Below are positions 9,735-19,068 of a stretch of 64,000 nucleotides of DNA, one piece after another. The number at the start of each line of letters is the position of its first letter. Position 1 is the first letter of the stretch. This stretch comes from Pseudomonas fluorescens. Its GTDB lineage: Bacteria > Pseudomonadota > Gammaproteobacteria > Pseudomonadales > Pseudomonadaceae. The position numbers and the translations under genes were made by a program. Under the pieces are notes generated by a model. The model did not search any database. It had not been told where the DNA came from and was given only the letters and a program-made list of their open reading frames with translations. The stretch covers positions 104,827-168,826 of the forward strand of contig NZ_CABVHY010000016.1 in assembly GCF_902497875.1 (NCBI RefSeq), read 5' to 3'.

Positions 9735-11189
9735 GTGATCCAGTTTTTACTAAACCAGGAACTCCGTAGCGAGCACGCCCTGGACCCGAACCTGACCGTG
9801 CTCAATTATCTGCGCGAGCACCTGGGCAAATCCGGCACTAAAGAAGGTTGCGCCAGCGGCGACTGTGGCGCCTGCACCGTGGTCGTCGGCGAATTGCAGA
9901 CCGACGACAGCGGCCGCGAGCACATTCGCTATCGCAGCCTCAACTCGTGCCTGACCTTCGTTTCGTCGCTGCACGGCAAACAGCTGATCAGCGTCGAAGA
10001 CCTCAAGCACCAGGGCCAGCTGCACAGCGTGCAGAAAGCCATGGTCGAGTGCCACGGTTCGCAATGCGGCTTCTGCACGCCGGGTTTCGTCATGTCGCTG
10101 TTCGCCCTGCAAAAGAACAGTGACCAGCCGGACTCCCACAAGGCCCACGAAGCGCTGGCCGGCAACCTCTGTCGCTGCACCGGCTATCGGCCGATTCTCG
10201 CCGCTGCCGAACAGGCCTGCTGCGGCAAGCAGGCTGATCAGTTCGACGCCCGCGAAGCCGAGACTATTGCCCGTCTGAAAGCTATTGCGCCCACCACCAC
10301 CGGCGAGCTGAACAGTGGCGACAAACGTTGCCTGGTGCCCTTGACCGTTGCTGATCTGGCCGACCTTTACGATGCCTACCCGCAAGCCCGCTTGCTGGCC
10401 GGCGGCACCGATCTGGCGCTGGAAGTGACGCAGTTTCACCGCGCCCTGCCGGTGATGATCTACGTCGGCAATGTCGCCGAAATGAAGCGCGTCGAGGTTT
10501 TTGACGATCGCCTGGAAATCGGCGCCGCCACTTCGCTGTCCGATTGCTATGAAGCGCTCAAGGCCGAATACCCGGACTTCGGCGAATTGCTGCAACGCTT
10601 TGCCTCCCTGCAGATCCGCAACCAGGGCACGCTGGGCGGCAACATCGGCAACGCCTCGCCTATCGGTGACTCGCCACCCTTGCTGATCGCCCTCGGTGCA
10701 CAGATCGTTCTGTGCAAAGGCGAGACCCGCCGCACCCTGGCACTGGAAGACTATTTCATCGATTACCGGGTGACCGCGCGCCAGGAAAGCGAGTTCATCG
10801 AAAAAATCATCGTGCCCCGCGCCAGCGCCAAGCAATTGTTCCGTGCCTACAAGGTTTCCAAGCGTCTGGACGACGATATTTCCGCAGTCTGCGCGGCGTT
10901 CAATCTGCGCATCGAGAACGGTGTGATCGCTGACGCCCGGGTCGCCTTTGGCGGTATGGCCGCCACTCCGAAACGCGCCAAGAGCTGCGAAACCGCCCTG
11001 CTCGGTTCGCCATGGAATTCATCCACGGTCGAGCGCGCTTGCGCGGCGCTGGGCGAAGACTTCACGCCGCTTTCGGACTTCCGCGCCAGCAAGGAATACC
11101 GCCTGCTCAGTGCGCAGAACCTGCTGCGCAAATATTTCATCGAACTGCAAACACCGCACATCGAGACTCGGGTGACCGCTTATGTCTAA
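9735..11189 (+). CDS. xdhA: Xanthine dehydrogenase small subunit (2Fe-2S, FAD)
   Basis: A 484-residue subunit that passes electrons from the molybdenum site to NAD. The N terminus is a plant-type [2Fe-2S] domain with Cys39, Cys44, Cys47 and Cys71. It is followed by the second iron-sulfur domain (CGFCTPGF ... LCRCTGYRP). A FAD-binding domain begins near residue 205 (LLAGGTDLALEV) and includes the typical GTLGGNIGNASPIGD stretch. The start is GTG at 9735 with GAGG six bases upstream. Its last 8 bases overlap the xdhB start, indicating coupled translation. Confidence 0.95.
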   Translation: MIQFLLNQELRSEHALDPNLTVLNYLREHLGKSGTKEGCASGDCGACTVVVGELQTDDSGREHIRYRSLNSCLTFVSSLHGKQLISVEDLKHQGQLHSVQKAMVECHGSQCGFCTPGFVMSLFALQKNSDQPDSHKAHEALAGNLCRCTGYRPILAAAEQACCGKQADQFDAREAETIARLKAIAPTTTGELNSGDKRCLVPLTVADLADLYDAYPQARLLAGGTDLALEVTQFHRALPVMIYVGNVAEMKRVEVFDDRLEIGAATSLSDCYEALKAEYPDFGELLQRFASLQIRNQGTLGGNIGNASPIGDSPPLLIALGAQIVLCKGETRRTLALEDYFIDYRVTARQESEFIEKIIVPRASAKQLFRAYKVSKRLDDDISAVCAAFNLRIENGVIADARVAFGGMAATPKRAKSCETALLGSPWNSSTVERACAALGEDFTPLSDFRASKEYRLLSAQNLLRKYFIELQTPHIETRVTAYV

Positions 11190-13581
11190 TCATCATGCCG
11201 TCGAAAAAACTCAGGCGGAACTTGCCGAACTGTTTGCCCAGGACCTGACTTCAGGTGTCGGCCGCAGCGTCAAGCACGACAGCGCCGACAAGCATGTATC
11301 CGGCGAAGCGGTGTACATCGATGACCGCCTGGAATTCCCTAATCAGCTGCATCTGTACGCGCGGCTGTCGGACCGCGCCCACGCGAAAATCATCAGCATC
11401 GACACCGCGCCCTGCTACGCCTTCGAAGGCGTGCGCATCGTCATCACCCACAAGGATGTGCCGGGCCTGAAGGACATCGGCCCACTGTTGCCCGGCGACC
11501 CCTTGCTGGCGATCGATGACGTGCAATTCGTCGGTCAGGTGGTGCTGGCAGTAGCGGCCCGGGATCTTGAAACGGCGCGTACAGCAGCCATGGCCGCCGT
11601 CATCGAATACGAAGACCTCGAACCGGTACTGGACGTGGTCGAAGCCCTGCGAAAAAAGCATTTCGTGCTCGACAGTCACACCCATAAACGCGGCGATTCG
11701 GCCAACGCCCTGGCCACCGCCGAGCACCGGATTCAGGGCACGCTGCACATCGGTGGCCAGGAACATTTCTATCTGGAAACCCAGATCTCGTCGGTAATGC
11801 CGACCGAAGACGGCGGGATGATCGTCTACTGCTCGACCCAGAACCCCACCGAAGTGCAGAAGCTGGTGGCGGAAGTACTGGACGTGTCGATGAACAAAAT
11901 CGTCGTCGACATGCGCCGCATGGGCGGTGGTTTCGGCGGCAAGGAAACCCAGGCCGCGAGCCCGGCCTGTTTGTGCGCAGTGGTCGCGCACCTGACCGGC
12001 CAGCCGACCAAAATGCGCCTGCCGCGGGTCGAAGACATGCTGATGACCGGCAAGCGTCACCCGTTCTACATCGAGTACGACGTCGGCTTCGACAGCAGCG
12101 GGCGGCTGCACGGCATTCAACTGGAGCTGGCGGGTAACTGCGGCTGTTCGCCGGACCTCTCGGCATCGATCGTCGACCGTGCGATGTTCCATGCCGACAA
12201 CTCTTATTACCTTGGCGATGCGACCATCAACGGTCACCGCTGCAAGACCAACACTGCGTCGAACACCGCTTATCGGGGCTTCGGTGGCCCGCAAGGGATG
12301 GTCGCCATCGAAGAAGTCATGGACGCCATCGCCCGCCATCTGGCGCTCGATCCGCTGGGGGTGCGCAAGGCCAACTACTACGGCAAGACCGAGCGCAACG
12401 TCACCCATTACTACCAGACCGTCGAGCACAACATGCTCGAGGAAATGACTGCTGAACTCGAAGAAAGCAGCCAGTACGCCGAGCGGCGTGAAGCGATCCG
12501 TCGCTACAACGCCAACAGCCCGATCCTGAAAAAAGGCCTGGCGCTGACCCCGGTGAAATTCGGTATTTCCTTCACCGCCAGTTTCCTTAACCAGGCCGGT
12601 GCCTTGATCCACATCTACACCGACGGCAGCATCCACCTGAACCATGGCGGCACGGAGATGGGCCAGGGGCTGAACGTCAAGGTCGCGCAAGTGGTGGCCC
12701 AGGTATTCCAGGTCGAAATCGACCGGGTGCAGATCACCGCGACCAATACCGACAAGGTGCCGAACACCTCGCCGACCGCCGCCTCCAGCGGTGCCGACCT
12801 GAACGGCAAGGCCGCGCAGAACGCCGCGCAAATCATCAAGCAGCGCCTGGTGGAATTTGCCGCGCGCCAGTACAAGGTCAGCGAGGAAGACGTTGAATTC
12901 CACAACGGCCACGTGCGGGTCCGCGATCACATACTGACCTTCGAGGCGTTGATCCAGCAGGCGTATTTCGCCCAAGTGTCGCTGTCCAGCACCGGCTTCT
13001 ACAAGACCCCGAAAATCTTCTACGACCGCAGCCAGGCTCGTGGTCGGCCGTTCTACTATTACGCCTTCGGCGCGGCCTGTGCCGAAGTGATAGTCGACAC
13101 CCTGACCGGCGAGTACAAGATGTTGCGTACCGACATCCTGCACGACGTCGGTGCCTCGCTGAACCCGGCTATCGACATCGGCCAGGTCGAAGGCGGCTTC
13201 ATCCAGGGCATGGGTTGGCTGACGATGGAAGAGCTGGTGTGGAATGCCAAGGGCAAGCTGATGACCAACGGCCCGGCCAGCTACAAGATCCCGGCAGTCG
13301 CCGACATGCCGCTGGACCTGCGGGTGAAGCTGGTGGAAAACCGCAAGAACCCGGAAGACACGGTGTTCCATTCCAAGGCCGTCGGCGAGCCGCCGTTCAT
13401 GCTCGGCATCGCCGCCTGGTGCGCGATCAAGGATGCGGTGGCGAGCCTGGGCGACTACAAGCATCAACCGAAAATCGACGCGCCTGCCACTCCGGAGCGG
13501 GTGTTGTGGGGGTGTGAGCAGATGCGCCAGTTGAAGGTGGCGAAGGCCGTGGAAGCCGAGGTTGAGTTGGCTTCGCTGTAA
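11182..13581 (+). CDS. xdhB: Xanthine dehydrogenase large subunit (molybdopterin)
   Basis: A 799-residue catalytic subunit that hydroxylates hypoxanthine to xanthine and xanthine to urate. It carries the molybdopterin-binding signatures GGGFGGKE (near residue 250) and AYRGFGGPQG (near residue 360), and the C-terminal GEPPFMLGIAAWCAI stretch whose Glu is the catalytic base. There is no signal peptide, consistent with a cytoplasmic enzyme. It starts within the end of xdhA and is followed, after a REP pair, by the maturation factor xdhC. Confidence 0.96.
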   Translation: MSNHHAVEKTQAELAELFAQDLTSGVGRSVKHDSADKHVSGEAVYIDDRLEFPNQLHLYARLSDRAHAKIISIDTAPCYAFEGVRIVITHKDVPGLKDIGPLLPGDPLLAIDDVQFVGQVVLAVAARDLETARTAAMAAVIEYEDLEPVLDVVEALRKKHFVLDSHTHKRGDSANALATAEHRIQGTLHIGGQEHFYLETQISSVMPTEDGGMIVYCSTQNPTEVQKLVAEVLDVSMNKIVVDMRRMGGGFGGKETQAASPACLCAVVAHLTGQPTKMRLPRVEDMLMTGKRHPFYIEYDVGFDSSGRLHGIQLELAGNCGCSPDLSASIVDRAMFHADNSYYLGDATINGHRCKTNTASNTAYRGFGGPQGMVAIEEVMDAIARHLALDPLGVRKANYYGKTERNVTHYYQTVEHNMLEEMTAELEESSQYAERREAIRRYNANSPILKKGLALTPVKFGISFTASFLNQAGALIHIYTDGSIHLNHGGTEMGQGLNVKVAQVVAQVFQVEIDRVQITATNTDKVPNTSPTAASSGADLNGKAAQNAAQIIKQRLVEFAARQYKVSEEDVEFHNGHVRVRDHILTFEALIQQAYFAQVSLSSTGFYKTPKIFYDRSQARGRPFYYYAFGAACAEVIVDTLTGEYKMLRTDILHDVGASLNPAIDIGQVEGGFIQGMGWLTMEELVWNAKGKLMTNGPASYKIPAVADMPLDLRVKLVENRKNPEDTVFHSKAVGEPPFMLGIAAWCAIKDAVASLGDYKHQPKIDAPATPERVLWGCEQMRQLKVAKAVEAEVELASL

Positions 13582-13597
13582 GGACCGCGTCGCGGCC

Positions 13598-13678
13598 ATC
13601 GCGAGCAAGCTCGCTCCCACAGGGTCATGTGCTGACTTATGGACCAATACAAGTCCAATGTGGGAGCGAGCTCGCTCC
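13598..13678. repeat. REP pair, GTGGGAGCGAGC family
   Basis: Inverted copies of the palindrome GTGGGAGCGAGCTTGCTCGC lie at 13598-13620 and about 13660-13678, between xdhB and xdhC. The spacer is about 40 bases. A structured element inside an operon could shift message stability or stoichiometry between XdhAB and the maturation factor. Confidence 0.85.
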
Positions 13679-13734
13679 GGGCGGCGTTCCGACGATGACG
13701 GCCGAACAAACACCACAGTTGCAAGAGGTGATAC

Positions 13735-14577
13735 ATGAACAACTGGATCAGCGCCCTCGCCGACCTGCAAACCCACGGCGAACCCTGCGTCCTGGTGACC
13801 ATCATCGAAGAGCTCGGCTCGACTCCGCGCAATGCCGGTTCGAAGATGGTTGTCAGCGCCACCCAGAGCTTCGACACCATCGGTGGCGGGCACCTGGAAT
13901 ACAAGGCCATGCAGCTCGCCCGGGAAATGCTCGCCAGCGGCAAGCAGGACACCCACCTGGAGCGCTTCACCCTCGGTGCCAGCCTCGGTCAGTGCTGCGG
14001 CGGCGTCACCGTGTTGCTCTTCGAACCGATGGGTCAGGTCCAGGCGCAGATCGCCGTGTTCGGCGCCGGCCATGTCGGTCGAGCGCTGGTACCGCTACTG
14101 GCCAGCCTGCCCTGCCGGGTACGCTGGATCGATTCGCGGGAACAGGAATTCCCCGAACAGATCCCTCACGGTGTGCGCAAAATCGTCAGCGAAGAACCGG
14201 TGGATGAAGTCGACGATTTGCCCTCCGGCAGCTACTGCATCGTCATGACCCACAATCACCAGCTCGATCTGGAACTGACCGCCGCAATCCTCAAGCGCAA
14301 CGACTTCACCTACTTCGGCCTGATCGGCTCGAAGACCAAACGGGTCAAGTTCGAGCATCGCCTGCGCGATCGCGGTTTCGACAGCGCGCTGCTGCAACGC
14401 ATGCGCTGCCCGATGGGCATCGGCGAAGTCAAAGGCAAGCTGCCTGTGGAAATCGCCATCTCCATCGCCGGCGAAATCATCGCCACCTATAACGCGAATT
14501 TCGGCCAGCACAGCGCCAGCGCCGAACCCATTGCCAAACTGCTGCCCGCCTCGCGCCGCAGCCAAGCCACGAACTGA
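13735..14577 (+). CDS. xdhC: Xanthine dehydrogenase accessory protein XdhC
   Basis: A 280-residue XdhC/CoxI-type chaperone that binds molybdenum cofactor, promotes its sulfuration and hands it to XdhB. The N-terminal half has the family pattern EELGSTPRNAGSKMVV and GGGHLEYKA. The C-terminal half is a Rossmann-like fold with AVFGAGHVGRALVPLL and SYCIVMTHNHQLDLEL. The start ATG at 13735 is preceded by AGAGGTGA. It lies 153 bases after xdhB and 9 bases before guaD, in the same direction. Confidence 0.95.
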   Translation: MNNWISALADLQTHGEPCVLVTIIEELGSTPRNAGSKMVVSATQSFDTIGGGHLEYKAMQLAREMLASGKQDTHLERFTLGASLGQCCGGVTVLLFEPMGQVQAQIAVFGAGHVGRALVPLLASLPCRVRWIDSREQEFPEQIPHGVRKIVSEEPVDEVDDLPSGSYCIVMTHNHQLDLELTAAILKRNDFTYFGLIGSKTKRVKFEHRLRDRGFDSALLQRMRCPMGIGEVKGKLPVEIAISIAGEIIATYNANFGQHSASAEPIAKLLPASRRSQATN

Positions 14578-14586
14578 GAAACCCTC

Positions 14587-15891
14587 ATGCCTTTGACTCG
14601 TAAAGCCTACCGTGCCGCCATCCTGCACAGCATCGCCGACCCTGCCGTCGTGGGGATCGAAGCGTCCTATGAGTATTTCGAAGACGGTTTGCTGGTGATC
14701 GACAACGGCCGGATCAGCGCCCTCGGCCACGCCAGCGAACTACTCGCCAGCCTGCCAGCGGATATCGAAATCACCCATTACCAGGATGCGCTGATCACCC
14801 CCGGCTTTATCGACACCCACATCCACCTGCCGCAGACCGGCATGGTCGGTGCCTACGGTGAACAACTGCTGGATTGGCTCAACACCTACACCTTCCCCTG
14901 TGAAAGCCAGTTCGCCGACAAGGCCCACGCCGAAGAGGTCGCGGGCATTTTCATCAAGGAACTGCTGCGCAACGGCACCACCACCGCGCTGGTATTCGGT
15001 AGCGTGCACCCGCAATCGGTGACCTCATTCTTCGAAGCCGCCGAGCGACTGGACCTGCGGATGATCGCCGGCAAAGTGATGATGGACCGCAATGCGCCGG
15101 ATTACCTGACCGACACCGCGGAATCGAGCTACCTCGAAAGCAAGGCGCTGATCGAACGCTGGCACGGCAAGGGCCGCCTGCACTACGCCGTGACCCCGCG
15201 CTTCGCACCGACCAGCACCCCGGAACAGCTGACCCTGGCCGGGCAACTGCTCAGCGAGTACCCCGATTTGTACATGCAGACCCACATCAGTGAAAACCTG
15301 CAGGAAGTCGAATGGGTCAAGGAGCTGTTCCCGGAGCGCAAAGGCTACCTGGACGTCTACGATCACTACCAATTGCTCGGCGAGCGCTCGGTATTCGCCC
15401 ACGGCGTGCATCTGTGTGACGACGAATGCGCGCGGCTGGCGGAAACCGGGTCGGCAATCGCCTTTTGCCCGACTTCGAACTTCTTCCTTGGCAGTGGCCT
15501 GTTCAACCTGCCAATGGCCGAGAAGCACAACCTGAATGTCGGCCTGGGCACGGACGTCGGTGGCGGCACCAGCTTCTCGCTGCTGCAAACCCTCAACGAG
15601 GCCTACAAGGTCATGCAAATGCAGGGCGCGCGCCTGAGCCCGTTCAAGTCACTGTACCTGGCGACCCTCGGCGGCGCCCGGGCACTGCGCCTGGAAGACA
15701 AGATCGGCACCCTGCAACCGGGCACCGACGCCGACTTCCTGGTGCTCGACTACAACGCCACGCCGCTGCTCGGCTATCGCCTGAAACAGGCGAAAAACAT
15801 CGCCGAAACCTTGTTTGTATTGATGACCCTGGGAGATGACCGGACGGTGCTGCAGACCTATGCGGCGGGGAATCTGGTGCATCAGCGCTAA
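14587..15891 (+). CDS. guaD: Guanine deaminase
   Basis: A 434-residue amidohydrolase-superfamily enzyme that deaminates guanine to xanthine, the substrate of the XdhAB enzyme encoded just upstream. Metal-binding motifs are visible: GFIDTHIHLPQ near residue 75, the THISE motif near residue 235 and a later FAHGVHL, with GLGTDVGGG supplying the aspartate near residue 320. The length matches GuaD. It is the last gene of the operon and is followed directly by an intrinsic terminator. Confidence 0.95.
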   Translation: MPLTRKAYRAAILHSIADPAVVGIEASYEYFEDGLLVIDNGRISALGHASELLASLPADIEITHYQDALITPGFIDTHIHLPQTGMVGAYGEQLLDWLNTYTFPCESQFADKAHAEEVAGIFIKELLRNGTTTALVFGSVHPQSVTSFFEAAERLDLRMIAGKVMMDRNAPDYLTDTAESSYLESKALIERWHGKGRLHYAVTPRFAPTSTPEQLTLAGQLLSEYPDLYMQTHISENLQEVEWVKELFPERKGYLDVYDHYQLLGERSVFAHGVHLCDDECARLAETGSAIAFCPTSNFFLGSGLFNLPMAEKHNLNVGLGTDVGGGTSFSLLQTLNEAYKVMQMQGARLSPFKSLYLATLGGARALRLEDKIGTLQPGTDADFLVLDYNATPLLGYRLKQAKNIAETLFVLMTLGDDRTVLQTYAAGNLVHQR

Positions 15892-15904
15892 GATATTCCG
15901 GGCA

Positions 15905-15945
15905 TAAAAAATCCCCCGCAATCGTTGGTTGCGAGGGATTTTTTA
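15905..15945 (+). terminator. Intrinsic terminator of the xdhABC-guaD operon
   Basis: A near-perfect hairpin with arms AAAAAATCCCCCGCAA and TTGCGAGGGATTTTTT around a short loop, ending in a T run. The A tract on the 5' side means it could also act on the opposite strand, towards the convergent gntR gene. Confidence 0.9.
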
Positions 15946-15959
15946 TTGCCTGTCAGAAT

Positions 15960-16043
15960 GCCAAAAGATCGCAGCCTTCGGCAGCTCCTACAGGTGTACG
16001 CATTCCCATGTAGGAGCTGCCGAAGGCTGCGATCTTTTCGGCG
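15960..16043. repeat. REP inverted pair, CTGCCGAAGGCTGCGATC variant
   Basis: Two inverted copies of the REP core, here with GCCGAAGGCTGCGATC instead of GCCGCAGGCTGCGATC, sit between the guaD terminator and the convergent gntR gene. The spacer is only about 20 bases, so the pair could form one long hairpin in RNA. Confidence 0.88.
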
Positions 16044-16054
16044 AGCCCAACAAA

Positions 16055-16819
16055 TCAGAGCTTGGCGGTTGTCCGACCCGGCTTTTTGGTCTGCAACAGA
16101 TGCGAGAACACCGCGTGCAGATCGTCCGAGGCGCTTTCTTCGTCGAGGTTGAGCTTGCTGTCGATGTGATCCATGTGATGCATCATCAGGTTCACCGCAA
16201 GTGTCGCGTCGCGCGCCTCGATGGCGTCGATCAACTGAGTGTGTTCATCATAGGAACAGTGCGAACGGTTGCCGCTTTCGTACTGGGCAATGATCAATGA
16301 GGTCTGGGACACCAGGCTGCGCTGGAAGCTGATCAGCGGAGCATTCTTCGCCGCTTCGGCAAGCTTCAGGTGGAACTCGCCAGAGAGCCGGATACCCGCC
16401 CCACGGTCGCCACGGGAGAAGCTGTCGCGCTCGTCGTTGACCATCTGCCTCAGCGCCGCCAGCTCCTCGGCTGTCGCATGCTGCACCGCCAACTCGGTAA
16501 TCGCTCGTTCCACCAGACGCCTGGCGAGGAACACCTGGCGGGCCTCATTGACGCTCGGGCTGGCCACCACGGCACCACGATTGGGGCGCAGCAATACCAC
16601 GCCCTCATGGGCCAGACGCGACAGGGCGCGACGAATGATGGTGCGGCTGACCCCGAAAATTTCCCCCAGCGCTTCTTCGCTCAACTTGGTGCCGGGCGCC
16701 AGGCGCTGTTCGAGAATGGCCTCGAAGATATGCGCGTAGACGATATCGTCCTGGGTTCCACTGCGGCCGGCTTTGCCTGCTCGCGGTTGTTTCTTGAGGG
16801 GCTGCAACTGATCGTTCAT
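16055..16819 (-). CDS. GntR family (FCD-type) transcriptional regulator
   Basis: A regulator of about 254 residues. After a basic, disordered N terminus, the winged helix runs from IVYAHIFEAILEQRLAPGTKLSEEALGEIF to VSRTIIRRALSRLAHEGVV. An FCD ligand-binding domain fills the C-terminal half (VEFHLKLAEAAKN-like segment and HTQLIDAIEARD, with histidines suited to a metal site). I chose ATG at 16819; a GTG two codons upstream is possible, and neither has a strong ribosome site. It faces away from the BenE-type transporter gene and is a good candidate for its local regulator. The ligand is unknown. Confidence 0.85.
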   Translation of the reverse strand: MNDQLQPLKKQPRAGKAGRSGTQDDIVYAHIFEAILEQRLAPGTKLSEEALGEIFGVSRTIIRRALSRLAHEGVVLLRPNRGAVVASPSVNEARQVFLARRLVERAITELAVQHATAEELAALRQMVNDERDSFSRGDRGAGIRLSGEFHLKLAEAAKNAPLISFQRSLVSQTSLIIAQYESGNRSHCSYDEHTQLIDAIEARDATLAVNLMMHHMDHIDSKLNLDEESASDDLHAVFSHLLQTKKPGRTTAKL

Positions 16820-17267
16820 GGGCACTCGAGTCGAGGAAACTGCGACGAATTACCGTGACTGTAGTACGACACGGTAGCGCGCGGGCAAATATCGCGGAAA
16901 AACATGGCACATTGTACACAACCCCAGGTGCAAACACGACTGTACGGCAGTTTGCGGTCACCGCTGTATTGCAACGTTCACCCAGGTTTGAGTTTAGGCT
17001 TGAACACAGAACTCATGGCGAACACCTCCCCCCGTAGGAGCTGCCGCAGGCTGCGATCTTTTCCGGCGCACCGCACATCCCCGAAGATCAAAAGATCGCA
17101 GCCTGCGGCAGCTCCTACAGGGATTTGTGTTCACTGCAGACATCTTCATTAGTTCTTTTCGGGCGCAATGCACATCCCGGAAGATCAAAAGATCGCAGCC
17201 TGCGGCAGCTCCTACGGGGATTTGTGCTCACCGCAGACATCTTCACCAGTACAAGGACCCCTGCTCC
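16820..17267. other. Gene-free control region with operator-like dyad and REP copies
   Basis: This 448-base gap between the divergent gntR and transporter genes has no gene. Near the regulator it contains TTGTACACAA at 16912-16921, a dyad of the kind bound by FCD-type GntR proteins. The rest is three REP copies: forward at about 17032-17064, inverted at about 17087-17121 and inverted at about 17183-17218. Part of this is a 97-base tandem duplication, listed separately. An open frame reaching upstream from the transporter gene runs through the REP copies and is not coding. Confidence 0.6.
17065..17247. repeat. Imperfect 97-base tandem duplication containing a REP
   Basis: Two units, 17065-17161 and 17162-17247, align with a 97-base period. 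Each runs from GGCGCA through CACATCCC, GAAGATCAAAAGATCGCAGC, the REP core and TTTGTG to GCAGACATCTTCA. The second unit ends about 20 bases before the transporter start, so the duplication probably lies in the 5' untranslated region. Confidence 0.85.
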
Positions 17268-18458
17268 ATGACCGACGCCACGCAAGCGCAGTTACGCCCA
17301 TTGGCCGACACGTCGCCTTCCGCCGTCGTCGCCGGTTTCATCGCGATGATGACCGGCTACACCAGTTCGCTGGTGCTGATGTTTCAGGCCGGTCAGGCGG
17401 CCGGGCTGACCAGCGGCCAGATCTCGTCGTGGATCTGGGCGATCTCGATCGGCATGGCGGTGTGCAGCATCGGCCTGTCCCTGCGTTATCGCACGCCCAT
17501 CACCATTGCCTGGTCGACCCCGGGTGCGGCGCTGCTGATCACCAGCCTGGGCGGGGTGAGTTACGGCGAAGCCATTGGCGCCTATATCACCTGTGCGGTG
17601 CTGGTGACCCTTTGCGGGCTTACCGGCAGTTTCGAACGGCTGGTCAAGCGCATTCCCGCGTCGCTGGCCGCGGCGTTGCTCGCCGGGATTCTGTTCAAGA
17701 TCGGCAGCGAGATTTTCGTCGCCGCGCAACACCGCACGGCGCTGGTGCTGGGTATGTTCTTCACCTATCTAGTCATCAAACGTCTGTCGCCGCGCTATGC
17801 GGTACTGGCTGCGCTGCTGATCGGCACGGCGCTCTCCGGCATGATGGGCCTGCTGGACTTCAGCGGTTTCAACCTGGAACTGGCCACACCGGTCTGGACC
17901 ACGCCGCATTTCTCCCTAGCGGCGACCATCAGCATCGGTATTCCACTGTTCGTGGTGGCAATGACCTCGCAGAACATGCCCGGCATTGCCGTACTGCGCG
18001 CCGACGGCTACAACGTGCCGGCTTCGCCCTTGATCACCACCACCGGCATCGCCTCACTGTTATTGGCGCCGTTCGGCTCCCATGGCATCAACCTCGCCGC
18101 GATCAGCGCGGCGATCTGCACCGGGCCGCATGCCCACGAAGATCGCAACAAGCGTTACACCGCGGCGGTCTGGTGCGGAATTTTCTACGGGATTGCCGGG
18201 GTCTTCGGCGCCACGCTGGCGGCGCTGTTCGCCGCGCTGCCCAAAGAATTGGTGCTATCGATTGCCGCGCTGGCCCTGTTCGGCTCGATCATCAACGGCC
18301 TGAGCATTGCCATGCATGAAGTGAAGGAGCGGGAAGCCGCGCTGATTACCTTCATGGTCACCGCGTCGGGGCTGACACTGTTTTCCATTGGTTCGGCGTT
18401 CTGGGGGATTGTTGCGGGGGTGTTGACCCTGGTGATTCTGAATTGGCGCAAGGCTTGA
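17268..18458 (+). CDS. BenE family transporter
   Basis: A 396-residue, very hydrophobic protein with about 11-12 membrane helices, of the BenE (benzoate/proton symporter) family. Visible family features include the early VVAGFIAMMTGYTSSLVLMF helix, ITIAWSTPGAALL and the VAMTSQNMPGIAVLRADGY motif. The start at 17268 (MTDATQAQ) is used because the longer frame upstream translates REP sequence. The substrate is not certain. Its position beside a purine degradation operon and a GntR regulator leaves both an aromatic acid and a purine-related compound open. Confidence 0.85.
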   Translation: MTDATQAQLRPLADTSPSAVVAGFIAMMTGYTSSLVLMFQAGQAAGLTSGQISSWIWAISIGMAVCSIGLSLRYRTPITIAWSTPGAALLITSLGGVSYGEAIGAYITCAVLVTLCGLTGSFERLVKRIPASLAAALLAGILFKIGSEIFVAAQHRTALVLGMFFTYLVIKRLSPRYAVLAALLIGTALSGMMGLLDFSGFNLELATPVWTTPHFSLAATISIGIPLFVVAMTSQNMPGIAVLRADGYNVPASPLITTTGIASLLLAPFGSHGINLAAISAAICTGPHAHEDRNKRYTAAVWCGIFYGIAGVFGATLAALFAALPKELVLSIAALALFGSIINGLSIAMHEVKEREAALITFMVTASGLTLFSIGSAFWGIVAGVLTLVILNWRKA

Positions 18459-18480
18459 GGTTCTCTAAACCCTGAAAACC

Positions 18481-18577
18481 AATCGCGAGCAAGCTCGCTC
18501 CCACATTAGATTTGCGGTGGTCACAAATATTGTGTTCACAGGAGATTCAGTGTGGGAGCGGGCTTGCCCGCGAATGG
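18481..18577. repeat. REP inverted pair, GTGGGAGCGAGC family
   Basis: Inverted copies (ATCGCGAGCAAGCTCGCTCC and GTGGGAGCGGGCTTGCCCGC) follow the transporter gene with a spacer of about 50 bases. Bases 18578-18723 beyond the pair hold no gene. A short GC-rich hairpin, GCGGCCC...GGGCCGC near 18690-18715, could terminate yggL on the minus strand. Confidence 0.8.
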
Positions 18578-18723
18578 CGGCCTGAAGAGCGACACAAATC
18601 CATCGCCCACACAAAATCCCGGAAAACAGACCCGAGGTATAAACAAATCAGAAGGGAAAAATCGAATAGCTGCGACAGCGCAGCATCGAATCAGCGGCCC
18701 GAACGGGCCGCTGATTCATGACA

Positions 18724-19068
18724 TCAAGCTACCGGATTGATTGGCTTTTCCGGGTACCAGACGTCCAACAACGGGCTAACTTCAACGCTTTTCAGCTCGG
18801 TACGGCCTTTGAGCCAGGCTTCAACAGCTGCGCGCTGCTCTTCGCTGACCGAACCACGTTTGATCAGGCAAACCAGACCGTAGTCATCGCCGCCAACGTA
18901 GCCGAGGCCATTGGCCTCCATTGCTTCTTCCAGGAACTCGTTGAGGAAAGTGTCAATAGCCTCATCAGCCAAATCTTCTTTGAAATCCAGGTTCAGCTCG
19001 AAACCCAGCTCTTGAAATTCATCGACGCATAGTTTTTTGCGCAGACGCTGGGAACGGTTAGTCGCCAT
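18724..19068 (-). CDS. yggL: YggL family protein
   Basis: A 114-residue acidic protein of the YggL (DUF469) family, found beside or bound to ribosomes in some proteobacteria; its biochemical role is not settled. Family features are the N-terminal NRSQRLRKKLCVDEFQELGFEL, the GGDDYGLVCL segment and the conserved end VSPLLDVWYPE. The start at 19068 is preceded by GAGGA seven bases upstream; the 11 residues before it in frame are not part of the family. It is divergent from dacB. Confidence 0.92.
   Translation of the reverse strand: MATNRSQRLRKKLCVDEFQELGFELNLDFKEDLADEAIDTFLNEFLEEAMEANGLGYVGGDDYGLVCLIKRGSVSEEQRAAVEAWLKGRTELKSVEVSPLLDVWYPEKPINPVA

Noticed and set aside
11251..14073. 940-codon open frame on the minus strand
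   Set aside because: It lies opposite xdhB and xdhC, which have clear domains. Its His/Arg/Gln-rich translation matches no family and reflects third-position GC bias.
17127..17267. N-terminal extension of the BenE-type transporter
   Set aside because: The extra 47 residues translate REP sequence (KIKRSQPAAAPTG) that recurs in other intergenic frames, so it is not coding.
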